From positions 496,001 to 560,000 of the forward strand of contig NZ_CP111040.1 in assembly GCF_026248685.1 (NCBI RefSeq): 64,000 nucleotides of DNA, given 5' to 3'. The translations under genes and the position numbers were made by a program. Origin of the DNA: Haladaptatus caseinilyticus. Lineage in GTDB: Archaea > Halobacteriota > Halobacteria > Halobacteriales > Haladaptataceae. Below the pieces are notes generated by a model that worked only from the letters and a program-made list of their open reading frames with translations, was not told the origin of the DNA and searched no databases. Shown here piece by piece: positions 49,300 through 57,343 of this stretch. Numbering within the stretch: the stretch's first letter is position 1; the number at the start of each line of letters is the position of its first letter.

Positions 49300-50390
49300 T
49301 GGAAGTTCATCCACTCGTTGGCCCAGCCGTTGGGTCCGGCCTTTTCCGGCTGTTTGTTGCCAAGCACGACCTCGAACGTGGGCATGTTGATGTTGTAGGC
49401 GATCTCTTCGTACCCCCAGTTGTTCTGAACCCAATCTTTCCGGACGCCTGCGTACGGCGTTACAGGGAGGTATCCCTCGACCTGTGTTTCATTGAGCAGC
49501 TGCTTCGCGGGCTTACGCGACTCGAAGACACCATTGGCGATGTACTTGATGTTATTTTCTTTGATGACTTCTTTCGCCTCGGCGATGTCCGAGGGCTTGA
49601 CGTCACCACTGGCTGCGAGATTCGTAACAAGTGGAACCATCTCTGCGTCGTACTTGACGCCGATGTACTGGAAGGCGTTGTGCGCCGCCAGTTGAACCAC
49701 GTTTCGGTCAGCCGCGTCGAAGATTGCCTGGTAGTCCTGATCGATCCGTTCGAGGACGTCGGATTTGTACGTCTCAGCGTTGTCCCGGAGCGCACTTTCC
49801 TGATCGGGCGCGAGTTTGGCGAGCCCATCGGCGATGTTGTCGACCGATGCCTTCGCTCGGTTGGGGTCGAGCCAGAAGTGTGGATCCTTGCCTTGCTGCT
49901 CTCCGACACCTTCCTCTTCGGGATCCAGGGTTGCCGCGAGATCGACCAGTTCGACGCCCTTTCGGACGTTGATCAACTGCGTGTCGACATTGTCGTCTTT
50001 AAGCGTCTGAATCGCGCGGTCGGCCCACGGTTGGAATCCTGGACCGACGTGGAGAAACGCGTCCGCTTCAATGATGTCTTTCGTGACGCTCGCATTCGGC
50101 TCCCATCCGTGACCGTGCAATCCGGTTGGAACGAGGTTGTTCACTTGGATGGGCGTCTCGTCGACGATCTTCCGTGCAAAGTCGTAGAAACTGAAAAACG
50201 ACGCGACTGCGACGGCAGGGCCGTCTCCAGATGCACCCTCGTTGCCAGAGTCGCTCCTAGGTGTGGTATCATTGCTACCGCCACTGCTCGTACATCCGGC
50301 GAGACCAGTTGCAAGAAGTCCTGCACCGGCAGTAATGGCTCTTCTGCGTGAGAAACTGTACTGCGATTGCGACTGCTTCGTGTCGTCCAT
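49296..50390 (-). CDS. metal ABC transporter substrate-binding lipoprotein (TroA/ZnuA type)
   Basis: 364 residues. A Tat lipoprotein signal is clear: SRRRAITAGAGLLATGLAGC, lipobox LAGC. The cluster A-I binding-protein fold shows His ligands in GLHGHGWEPN, HFWLDPNRA and AAHNAFQYIG plus a C-terminal Asp/Glu region (YLPVTPYAGVRKD). It captures Mn2+ or Zn2+ outside the membrane and delivers it to the ZnuB-like permease. It is the first gene of the operon, with overlap to the ATPase gene. Confidence 0.93.
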   Translation of the reverse strand: MDDTKQSQSQYSFSRRRAITAGAGLLATGLAGCTSSGGSNDTTPRSDSGNEGASGDGPAVAVASFFSFYDFARKIVDETPIQVNNLVPTGLHGHGWEPNASVTKDIIEADAFLHVGPGFQPWADRAIQTLKDDNVDTQLINVRKGVELVDLAATLDPEEEGVGEQQGKDPHFWLDPNRAKASVDNIADGLAKLAPDQESALRDNAETYKSDVLERIDQDYQAIFDAADRNVVQLAAHNAFQYIGVKYDAEMVPLVTNLAASGDVKPSDIAEAKEVIKENNIKYIANGVFESRKPAKQLLNETQVEGYLPVTPYAGVRKDWVQNNWGYEEIAYNINMPTFEVVLGNKQPEKAGPNGWANEWMNFQ

Positions 50391-50524
50391 CGTCGGCTAG
50401 CCACTGATAGGGCAAATAATATAGTAGTTTCTATCAAAACTACAGTTTAGACTAGTCTAATTCTCTTTTTGTCGTAGCTCTTGTCGAAATTTCACTGCCA
50501 GCAGCGTCGTTAGTTTCGTGAGAG

Positions 50525-50720
50525 CAACAGCACGCTAAATCGAATACAGCAAGCACGCGAATGCGAAGTAGAAAAATCGCAAAACAAAGTTCTCCGATGT
50601 TGTTGCGGCCATAAGCCGCTTGATGCTCTTGTAGCCGCTCTCGATTTCCCACGGGTATTCATACTCACACAACAACCTCGGATTCCCGTTCGTCATGAAC
50701 ACCGAATACTGACGATGATC
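50525..50720 (-). mobile_element. IS4-type transposase fragment, remnant 3
   Basis: The minus frame reads DHRQYSVFMTNGNPRLLCEY, EYPWEIESGYKSIKRLMAAT and TSENFVLRFFYFAFACLLYSI, then TAG, then RAV. Same region as the C-terminal part of the transposase at 46036. The TAG is at the same codon as in the remnant at 44108. Both ends are truncated. Confidence 0.8.
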
Positions 50721-50867
50721 GTTCTATCCCACCAGAGACTTACTATTTGTTGGAACCGTCGTGCAAGGCATAGAGAATGTACGCAGCAGAAGACTTCTGT
50801 AATTGGTTTCCAGCGAAAACAGGTTGATTATCTGAAATCGAAACGAACTCAAACAAATTGGCGAACA

Positions 50868-51230
50868 TTAGTCGGCTCTCCGGGTGAACAAGTAGCCAAG
50901 GCTAGATATCACCAGTAGGTGAATGGCCACTCCCGTGAGGAGGAAGACCGGCCTCCCGAACGTAGCGATTGATCGTCGCTTCCCACCGTCGTAGCTTCCG
51001 GTCGTGTCCTTGCCGTTCGTGACTTCGAGTTCGTAGTGGCGGCCGTCGTCCATCCGCGAAATGTCCAAGGGGGTAACGCCGAGAACTTCGGTCACGCGAA
51101 GGCCGCAGTCGCCCATCAAACGAATGGCGATCTCGTGTTTGAACGAGTCGGCGGCGCGTGGAATGGCAAGATATTCCTCTCGACTGAGCCAGACGTTATA
51201 GGTGCCGTCTTTGTTCCGTTCCGTCCTCAT
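50868..51230 (-). pseudogene. tyrosine-recombinase (integrase) fragment
   Basis: The start region reads MRTERNKDGTYNVWLSREEY, HEIAIRLMGDCGLRVTEVLG and VTPLDISRMDDGRHYELEV with NGKDTTG. The CGLRVTEVL block carries the first catalytic Arg of phage-type integrases. After GGKRRSIATF the sequence changes to a hydrophobic segment (FLLTGVAIHLLVISSLGYLF), unlike an integrase; the H-x-x-R and Tyr motifs are missing. The gene is truncated or fused by rearrangement and cannot recombine DNA. It marks a former integrated element beside the IS remnant. Confidence 0.75.
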
Positions 51231-51440
51231 TGCGTGTTAGTCATGAGTTTCGTGCAATGTAGAGGCTGGGGACGGCGCTATCGAAATGGTGAATCGCGTG
51301 GTTTCGGGCGTTTCACGGGTTGGTGACTGTTTGGTTTGTATCTACACAAACACGAAATTGGGGCGACTCGCGGGTTCAGTTGTATCGCCTGTTGTAGTTG
51401 ATCACAACACTCATTGTGTTGGGGCACATAGCAACAGTAG

Positions 51441-51749
51441 ATGACACAGGACGATTCGGGCGCCGAATTGTTGTTCCGAGAAACGGAGACGTTTGCCGAA
51501 ACATACACCGACGTTCGTGCGTGGGACGTACCTGTGTCAGATCGCTATCCCGAAGGGGTGAAATATTCGATGCAATACGGCGAGCGCGATGGTGTAACCA
51601 TCATCCGGTACGACAATTTTCCTGACCATCCAGGAGCAGCCACCCACCACAAACATATCGGTGAAGATCGTGTCGTTGATATCGAGTTCACCGGTGTGTT
51701 CGACGTATACAAACAATTCAAACAGGAGGTAGACGAGCATGAACACTAA
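51441..51749 (+). CDS. TumE/DUF6516-like toxin candidate
   Basis: 102 residues. The sequence (SDRYPEGVKYSMQYGERDGV, TIIRYDNFPDHPGAATHHKH, IEFTGVFDVYKQFKQEVDE) resembles the DUF6516 family, whose bacterial member TumE is the toxin of a pair. The gene after it overlaps by 11 bases and encodes an HTH protein, a typical toxin-antitoxin arrangement. I assign the family with moderate confidence from the conserved R/YDN, HHKH and FTG blocks. Confidence 0.65.
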   Translation: MTQDDSGAELLFRETETFAETYTDVRAWDVPVSDRYPEGVKYSMQYGERDGVTIIRYDNFPDHPGAATHHKHIGEDRVVDIEFTGVFDVYKQFKQEVDEHEH

Positions 51750-52155
51750 TACCCAGTCCGATGAGCGAGTCCTGCACATTCGCTTCCAGCGAAGCGATAA
51801 GAAGCGTACCAAGGAGGCGCTGAAAGCGATTGATCGGGGCGAGTCTCCGAAGCCGTACTTCGAGACCGTCTTTCACGAGATCGAAGATCTCCAGACAGTG
51901 ACGCGTCCAACCAGCCTGACGCTGCTGCGAACAATCGCTCGCGAGCGGCCCGCAAGCATCCGAGCAACCGCCCGGCTCGTTGATCGCGACGTGCGCCAGG
52001 TCCATCGAAATTTGGAGGAGCTCGCCGAACTCGGTGTAATCGATCTCGAAATGGACGGCCAGACGAAACGCCCGACTGTCTGGTACGATTCCATCGAGGT
52101 TGATCTTCCTCTCTTCGACTTCGAGACAGACTCAGAAACGCCCGCCGAGGCGTGA
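51739..52155 (+). CDS. HVO_A0114-family HTH protein, antitoxin candidate
   Basis: 138 residues. A winged HTH is visible (SLTLLRTIARERPASIRATA, RLVDRDVRQVHRNLEELAEL, GVIDLEMDGQTKRPTVWYDS) after an N-terminal RFQRSDKKRTKEALKAIDRG segment. It matches the haloarchaeal HVO_A0114-type DNA-binding proteins, as far as I recall that family. It starts inside the upstream gene (11-base overlap), so both are translated together. As an antitoxin it would bind the DUF6516-like protein and repress the operon. Confidence 0.75.
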   Translation: MNTNTQSDERVLHIRFQRSDKKRTKEALKAIDRGESPKPYFETVFHEIEDLQTVTRPTSLTLLRTIARERPASIRATARLVDRDVRQVHRNLEELAELGVIDLEMDGQTKRPTVWYDSIEVDLPLFDFETDSETPAEA

Positions 52156-52301
52156 GGAAAAGCGTAATTAGCCTCCCCCCAGGTACGTATTTCTGGATGG
52201 GCTTGCAACTTGGTCTAGGGTGTATTCGCTAGGCCGTGGCAGGTATGGACGACACGTTTTGTATAGAAGTATTAGTTGTCGCGAGGGCATATCCAGAAAT
52301 A

Positions 52302-52541
52302 ATGACACACAATACCGTTAGTATGATTAGATACGGTCTCGGTGTTGGGATCGGACTGCTGCTTATGGGGTGGGCTCTTCAGACGTTTCTATGGACTGGG
52401 TATGCAAAAGCAAATCCTGCTTACCAATCAGTCTCTACATCAACTGGATTTGTTCCATTCTGGGCGGCGATATTTGTCATCGGAACCATTGTCACATATG
52501 TATACTTCATGGAGGGGTTGGATTACATTATCAATGGGTAG
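52302..52541 (+). CDS. small membrane protein
   Basis: 79 residues from ATG 52302 (MTHNTVSMIRYGLGVGIGLL). Two hydrophobic segments (IGLLLMGWALQTFLW and FVPFWAAIFVIGTIVTYVYF) are separated by a polar loop. No recognised family. It follows the putative toxin-antitoxin pair by ~150 bases. Its function is unknown. Confidence 0.55.
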   Translation: MTHNTVSMIRYGLGVGIGLLLMGWALQTFLWTGYAKANPAYQSVSTSTGFVPFWAAIFVIGTIVTYVYFMEGLDYIING

Positions 52542-52842
52542 CTCCAGAAGCCGTGTTGGTTCCTAAAAGCCAATATCTGGGAGTGAGAAATAACTAAACA
52601 AAGCGATTGTGCATGAACCACAGTGGCACACTGGAGAGTGTCTACTGCCCTATGTTGCACTAAGCAGCTGTCGGCATACAGGGAAATAACCCTAATACAT
52701 TGGGAAAGGTCGGAGCGTAGAGGATCCAGATTGAAAGAAGATGGATGACAATTATTCTGTACACGAGTCCAATCCCACCAAGATGATGGGCGGCGACACG
52801 CCCAACCGTATATCTTCGCTCTCAATATGCCTTCATCAAACT
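52542..52842. other. intergenic spacer
   Basis: 301 bases between the small membrane gene and the convergent signal peptidase gene. No gene seen. Confidence 0.35.
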
Positions 52843-53355
52843 CTAGAGTTCGTTGACGATCAAGAGACCCATTGGGAGTCCAACTAGAGCAAGGTTGCCG
52901 AGTGGTGTACTCGCAAAGGCGATGAAATAGCCAAGCAGCGGGATCTGGAACGTGACAACCCCGATCAGTGCTGAGGCGGGGATTGGAACTGGATCAACTT
53001 CTTCGTTCGCGTCACCTTTCGTCTGGAATTGTATCGTCCCATTTTTGTGTGAAATATTAGCAACCCGATGCGTAACAACCTGACCACTACCACTCGTCGT
53101 CGTGTTGTTCACTTGCTCAGAAAAGGTGATGATATCGCCTCTCTCAACTGCTTGAGGGGAAACACTATCCACAAAAATTGCATCGCCTTGTCCAACGGCA
53201 GGCTCCATACTTGAGGAGACGATGACGTAGCTGTGATCTGCTCCAACGACCTGTGGCACTGCAAAGATTGTGAGAGGCGTGAGACAGAGCAGCACGACGA
53301 CTGCGAGGATGATCGTTCCACAACGCTTTTGTAGTACTGTTGAAATTGAAACCAT
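52843..53355 (-). CDS. SipW/Sec11-type signal peptidase I
   Basis: 170 residues. Two membrane segments bracket the catalytic domain. The Ser is in IVSSSMEPAVGQGD, the general base is the His-type of Sec11/SipW in VVTHRVANIS, and the last conserved Asp is in FQTKGDANEEVDPVPI. This is the archaeal/eukaryotic-like ER type. Such genes in haloarchaea often lie next to secreted proteins they process; the gene 5' of it here is truncated. Confidence 0.92.
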   Translation of the reverse strand: MVSISTVLQKRCGTIILAVVVLLCLTPLTIFAVPQVVGADHSYVIVSSSMEPAVGQGDAIFVDSVSPQAVERGDIITFSEQVNNTTTSGSGQVVTHRVANISHKNGTIQFQTKGDANEEVDPVPIPASALIGVVTFQIPLLGYFIAFASTPLGNLALVGLPMGLLIVNEL

Positions 53356-53394
53356 GATATCGGTAATTTGGGTGTGATTAGTAGCTATTACTAT

Positions 53395-53790
53395 TCATGT
53401 GACTTGCCCTACTCGGAGCTCAACATACTGATTATTTGAACTTGGCTTGATCCCCGTCCATGTCATGCGTGCAGATCCTTGGAGGACAAATCCAGAGGCG
53501 AAGGGGACGTTGGTGATGCGTAAGACTCTGATCCCATTCGAAATCGAGAGCGATTCTGAGAGTGCTGTTCCATTTAATGTGAGGTTTGAAATCGTCATTG
53601 TCTCATTTGATGCACCACGAATCCTGATGAACAAATCATTATACGGTCCTCGATTTGATGGTGAGTAACTCACAGCATTCCCGTTTTGATTGACGAATTG
53701 CGCTTGATTGCTGGATCGTATGTATCGGAAAGTAAAGGGACGTGTTTCGCCATTGGACCAATCTTGATATGCTGTTTGTGTTGTCTGAGA
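53395..53790 (-). pseudogene. secreted-protein remnant, N-terminus removed by IS fragment
   Basis: An open frame without start reads NQAQFVNQNGNAVSYSPSNR, IRIRGASNETMTISNLTLNG and IRVLRITNVPFASGFVLQGS, ending ELRVGQVT at 53395. It is beta-rich and Asn/Thr-rich, like secreted haloarchaeal surface proteins that neighbour SipW-type peptidases. The reading frame continues upstream to ~53790, where it meets transposase sequence. A start with signal peptide is missing. The family cannot be named from the remnant. Confidence 0.65.
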
Positions 53791-54000
53791 TGGATTCGAG
53801 CAGGTGCTGGCTGGCGAACCCTCGATCCATCAGCATTCCGTCGATATGAACAAAATCTTTCACACTGTCAAGCAGATTTTCAACGATCTCGCGGCGGCTG
53901 TCTCCCATTTTGACCGACCGAGTCCAAAACCAGCAGAACCGCGTTGCCGACCAACTGCACTGTCGCCCACTGATAGGCATACTCGTTGCACCTGATGGAA
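53790..54000 (-). mobile_element. IS4-type transposase fragment, remnant 4 (middle part)
   Basis: Minus strand: AYQWATVQLVGNAVLLVLDS, then after a frameshift near 53935 SRREIVENLLDSVKDFVHID and GMLMDRGFASQHLLESISDN. The second block aligns with RADREFDSQHVLEMISQRG of the transposase at 46036 and contains its conserved D (here MDRGF). It represents the middle part missing from the other copies. It interrupts the secreted-protein gene. Confidence 0.75.
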
Positions 54001-54009
54001 ATAGCTAAG

Positions 54010-54035
54010 TCATTATCGTAATAATCATTATCGTA
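54010..54035 (+). repeat. direct repeats just upstream of ATPase start
   Basis: TCATTATCGTA occurs at 54010-54020 and again at 54025-54035, 15 bases apart centre to centre. The second copy ends 3 bases before the ATG at 54039. The repeats are AT-rich, so they may overlap the promoter, and could be sites for a regulator or for the ATPase-like protein itself. Confidence 0.4.
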
Positions 54036-54038
54036 CGA

Positions 54039-55430
54039 ATGTTCTACAATCGGAGTAGCGAACTCGATGCACTCCAGGCGGAACACAATCGCGACCAGTT
54101 CAGCCTCATTATTATCTACGGACGTCGGCGCGTCGGAAAAACAGAGCTCATTAAAGCGTTCTGTAACGGGAAAGAACATCTCTATCATCTTGCTACGCAG
54201 GACTCTGCGAAAGTTCAGCAAGAGAAACTCGCCGATGAACTCGCAACTCACCGTGATCAGCGGGTACCGCGACTTGACGACTGGTATGACGTGGCCGGCT
54301 ACCTCGAAGAGACGCTCGCCGACGGAAAACGACTAATCGCTCTCGACGAATTTCCATATCTCGTCGCGTCAAGTGACACGGTGCTCTCGGCGTTCCAAAC
54401 GCTCGTCGATAGCCTTCAAGGTGAGTCCTCCTCAACGCTCATTCTCTGTGGGTCGAGTATCAGTGTCATAGAGTCAGAGGTGATGGGTCACGAGAGTCCG
54501 CTCTACGGCCGTCGAACCGCCCAGATAGACCTCCAGCCGTTTTCGTTCGCCGGCGCGCTTGCTGTTATCGACTATTCGTTCGAAGAGAGCGTTCGCTCGT
54601 TCGCAGTCACGGGCGGCATGCCGATGTACCTCACCCTGTTCGACTACAACGAATCACTCAAATCGAACATCCTCCAGCAACCGCTCTCGAAAACGTCGAT
54701 ACTCTACGATGAACCCGAATTCCTCCTACGGACGGAGCTTCGGAATCCTTCCCGCTACATGAGCATCCTCGAAGCGATTGCGAACGGTCACACGACGCCG
54801 AACGAGATTGCAGGCCAAACCGACATCGGATCCGGACCGCTTTCGGGATACTTGCAACGACTTCGTCGCCTCCGGTTGGTAGATCGGGAAGTCCCGGTAA
54901 CCGCACAAGAAAAGAAGTCGAAGCGACCGCTGTACCGCATCGGCGACGAGTTTCTTCGATTCTGGTTTCGGTTCGTTGAGCCGAACCGGTCGGGTATCGA
55001 GCAAGCGCCCGGTCTCGTCCTCGAGGATCGTATCTTACCAGAACTCGATCAGTTTGTCGCGGCGACGTTCGAAGATGTGTGTCGGGAAGCGCTTTGGGAA
55101 CTCAACCGCACGGAACAGTTGAACGGCACATACGGCGCAGTCGGTCGGTGGTGGTACGGTGATCAGGAGATAAATCTCGTTGCACTCGACGACCGGACAC
55201 CGTCAGCACTGTTCGGCGAGTGCAAATGGACAACCACCCCAGTCGGGATAGGTCTTGTCGAGGATCTCCGCGAAAAGGTAGATGACGTGCGGTGGAAAAC
55301 GGGTGAGCGAGACGAGGAATTCGTGTTGTTTTCGAGAGCCGGTTTCGAGGACGGACTTGCGGACCAACTCGATAGTCGATGGTCGTTGTTTGATTTGGAA
55401 GCGATGGCAGCCGTGTTCAAAGACAATTAG
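54039..55430 (+). CDS. archaeal ATPase with DUF234 domain (AAA, NACHT-like)
   Basis: 463 residues. Walker A YGRRRVGKTELIKAF (residues ~27-41) follows MFYNRSSELDALQAEHN. Walker B is LIALDEFPYLVAS, with sensor-type LILCGSSISVIES. A winged HTH (NEIAGQTDIGSGPLSGYLQR) and the C-terminal DUF234 domain (FLRFWFRFVEPNR; WWYGDQEINLVALDDRTPSA; LFGECKWTTTPVG), which looks like a PD-(D/E)xK nuclease-type core (D...E-x-K). The architecture is common in archaea and often solitary, with a mobile or defence-like distribution; function unknown. It converges with the PIN gene remnant and is flanked by an IS fragment. Confidence 0.9.
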   Translation: MFYNRSSELDALQAEHNRDQFSLIIIYGRRRVGKTELIKAFCNGKEHLYHLATQDSAKVQQEKLADELATHRDQRVPRLDDWYDVAGYLEETLADGKRLIALDEFPYLVASSDTVLSAFQTLVDSLQGESSSTLILCGSSISVIESEVMGHESPLYGRRTAQIDLQPFSFAGALAVIDYSFEESVRSFAVTGGMPMYLTLFDYNESLKSNILQQPLSKTSILYDEPEFLLRTELRNPSRYMSILEAIANGHTTPNEIAGQTDIGSGPLSGYLQRLRRLRLVDREVPVTAQEKKSKRPLYRIGDEFLRFWFRFVEPNRSGIEQAPGLVLEDRILPELDQFVAATFEDVCREALWELNRTEQLNGTYGAVGRWWYGDQEINLVALDDRTPSALFGECKWTTTPVGIGLVEDLREKVDDVRWKTGERDEEFVLFSRAGFEDGLADQLDSRWSLFDLEAMAAVFKDN

Positions 55431-55437
55431 CTTCTGC

Positions 55438-55740
55438 CGATAGCGCTGCACGATATCCATCGTACTCGAAACGACCGGGTTTACATACGCAATCTCATCC
55501 GCGAATGTGGCCCACCCACGATCCAGGGCGAGATCAATCGGCTCATTTGCTGATGTGTATCCTCCCGGTCCACCACTCAACTCTTCGTACACTCGCTGTG
55601 GAATCGTGAACACGATATCGTGTTCCTGGACAATACGCTCTAGAAACGCGAATCGACCAGACTCGGGGCGTACGAAGGCAATGAAGATGTTGATGTCGGC
55701 GATATGTGTTTCAGTATCAGGGATAATTGAGAGAGGTATT
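55438..55740 (-). pseudogene. PIN-type toxin lacking a start codon and C-terminus
   Basis: The minus-strand frame reads IIPDTETHIADINIFIAFVR, FTIPQRVYEELSGGPGGYTS and NPVVSSTMDIVQRYRQK, as in haloarchaeal PIN-family proteins of ~180 residues (Asp in ADINIF, Glu in VYEEL). No ATG, GTG or TTG precedes IPDTETHI after the TAA that ends the upstream gene. The protein would end at the convergent ATPase stop, dropping its last third with the other acidic residues. So it is a truncated toxin, disabled at both ends. Confidence 0.75.
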
Positions 55741-55922
55741 TACTCAGAGTGCTCTGGAAGATCCTCGTCGTCAATATCCACCTGTGCGTCGATTGCATCG
55801 AGATCCAGATCGTCCTGGGCGTCTGGCTCTACATCGACAATGATCTCACGAAGTTCTTGAAGGATGGTTTCGGCCTCGAGTACAGAGAGATCCAACTCAC
55901 GAGCCATGATTCGCGACGTCAT
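55740..55922 (-). CDS. small acidic antitoxin-like protein
   Basis: 60 residues (MTSRIMARELDLSVLEAETI), or 55 from the second Met. A short helical DNA-binding-like N-terminus and an acidic C-terminal half (DAQDDLDLDAIDAQVDIDDE). Its stop abuts the PIN remnant downstream by 0-1 bases. It is probably the antitoxin of that dead toxin and may survive as an orphan. No named family recognised. Confidence 0.6.
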   Translation of the reverse strand: MTSRIMARELDLSVLEAETILQELREIIVDVEPDAQDDLDLDAIDAQVDIDDEDLPEHSE

Positions 55923-56159
55923 TTTGCATTTGACATACGCACGTGCATACTCAATCGCAATTGCGAGACCTGCTGTGCAGACTGCCCACCCGCCCGCGAC
56001 TTCCCCATCACTTGGCTTTCGAAGGTTCGAATCGGGATGATCAGTTCTCTAACGAGCCGACCGATGGCAGCGCCAAACGGTGTTCTTGGGCGTGTGTAGA
56101 AATGCACCGGGTGTTGTCGCACCCAGCACCAGTCTTCCAAATACCACGGCGGGAAGACC

Positions 56160-56555
56160 ATGAGTACAAAACAAATCGCAGCGCTTGAAGCTGACGAGAC
56201 GTCACAGAAACGCGCACAGGCCGAACAATTTGCCTTCGACGTCAATGGGCCTCGGACTCATCGAAATTACCAACGAGAGTCACGACAATCCCGCTGAGCA
56301 GCAACTTGTCGTCCTCATCGACGACCTGGCCGAGGAACTGATGGCCTGCACGTGCCCACATCACGTCCACCGAAACACTGACTGCAAGCGCATGGCCGCC
56401 GTCGAAACCGCAACCGACAATGGGACGCTCGATGCGTTCCCCTCCGAGGACGACAACGATACCGAACCCGAAAACTGCAACTATGAAGGCCTCGGTGACT
56501 TCCCGTGCTGGCCGTGCGTGCGAAGGGGCGGAAGGAACTACCGAACTGATTCTCT
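56160..56555 (+). pseudogene. SWIM zinc-finger protein, frameshifted
   Basis: From ATG 56160, MSTKQIAALEADETSQKRAQ with FAFDVNGP is the start of a haloarchaeal SWIM protein. Around 56250 the frame shifts, and another frame continues GLIEITNESHDNPAEQQLVV and DLAEELMACTCPHHVHRNTD, then CKRMAAVETATDNGTLDAFP and GDFPCWPCVRRGGRN. The SWIM motif CxCPxHx(n)CxH is near-complete, but the last His is Arg (CKRMAA). After 56555 the sequence enters the PIN-type gene at 56565. The gene looks dead by frameshift. SWIM domains bind DNA or proteins. Confidence 0.75.
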
Positions 56556-56564
56556 TCTATCTTC

Positions 56565-57005
56565 TTATTTCGTAGACATATGGGAGGGGTCTGTTCGATG
56601 GACGATTCCATCAAAATCTGAGTCAAAGCTGAGGATAGAATCGATATCATACCGTTCACAGAGCGTCACAAGGCTTGCGTCAGTCACACTTAGATCGTGG
56701 TCTTGATACTGGATCCATGTATCGACTGTCGCATTAAAGTCGTCGTGCCCCATCTGGATTATCTCGAATATCTCTGGAAATGATTTGCGTCCAAGAATGC
56801 GGTCGGAGACGGTTTTTGCAGACTCAAATGAACCAGTCCGCATTCGAGTTAATGTGACTGTTTCATCATAGACATAGTCACTGGTGTACGGTTGTCCATA
56901 CTCACCAGTAAGTACTGAATTCATCGCAGAAATAGCAACATCATGGCGTTCTGAGTCTTTATCGTGATGTGCGTAAAAAACACCAGTGTCGATAAGAACG
57001 CTCAT
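56565..57005 (-). CDS. vapC: PIN-domain toxin (VapC-like)
   Basis: 146 residues. PIN acidic residues: MSVLIDTGVFYAHHDKDSER (Asp), TSDYVYDETVTLTRMR (Glu), LSVTDASLVTLCERYDIDSI (Asp) and SFDSDFDGI (Asp). All the family's key positions seem present. It overlaps the antitoxin gene at 57002 by 4 bases. The pair lies between two SWIM-type fragments, as if inserted between them. Confidence 0.9.
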   Translation of the reverse strand: MSVLIDTGVFYAHHDKDSERHDVAISAMNSVLTGEYGQPYTSDYVYDETVTLTRMRTGSFESAKTVSDRILGRKSFPEIFEIIQMGHDDFNATVDTWIQYQDHDLSVTDASLVTLCERYDIDSILSFDSDFDGIVHRTDPSHMSTK

Positions 57006-57277
57006 CCGTACAACTCTTCGTCGATATCTGACTCCGATGTTTTCACGCCAGAAGAGACCATTCCTTGATGGAATGCTTCTCGCTCGCTCGGATCCAGTGT
57101 TGGCATTTCATCGCGAAACGAATCGATGAGATCTGCTTTCGAGTCAACCGCCTGTGCAACGATCCGGGCGAGAATTTCCTGCTGTGTAACTTGCTTTCCT
57201 GCTTTCAGACGAACCTCTGCTTGGAGTTTTTCCAAATCAGACTTCGTTCCTTCGTCCATTTTCACCGACGTTGCCAT
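57002..57277 (-). CDS. ribbon-helix-helix antitoxin (VapB-like)
   Basis: 91 residues. The N-terminus (MATSVKMDEGTKSDLEKLQA, then EVRLKAGKQVTQQEILARIV) fits a ribbon-helix-helix fold; the C-terminus is acidic (SSGVKTSESDIDEELYG) for toxin binding. It begins at ATG 57277, and its stop overlaps the PIN gene ATG by 4 bases. It would repress the pair's promoter and neutralise the PIN RNase. Confidence 0.86.
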   Translation of the reverse strand: MATSVKMDEGTKSDLEKLQAEVRLKAGKQVTQQEILARIVAQAVDSKADLIDSFRDEMPTLDPSEREAFHQGMVSSGVKTSESDIDEELYG

Positions 57278-57343
57278 GCTAGTAGATTCTTCTACTCAGC
57301 AATAAATGCTACTCTGTTCAGTAGTAGTATTGTGTCGTCTACT

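Noticed and set aside
48637-50351. Long plus-strand frames across the ABC importer genes
   Set aside because: They are antisense to ATPase and binding-protein genes with intact diagnostic motifs.
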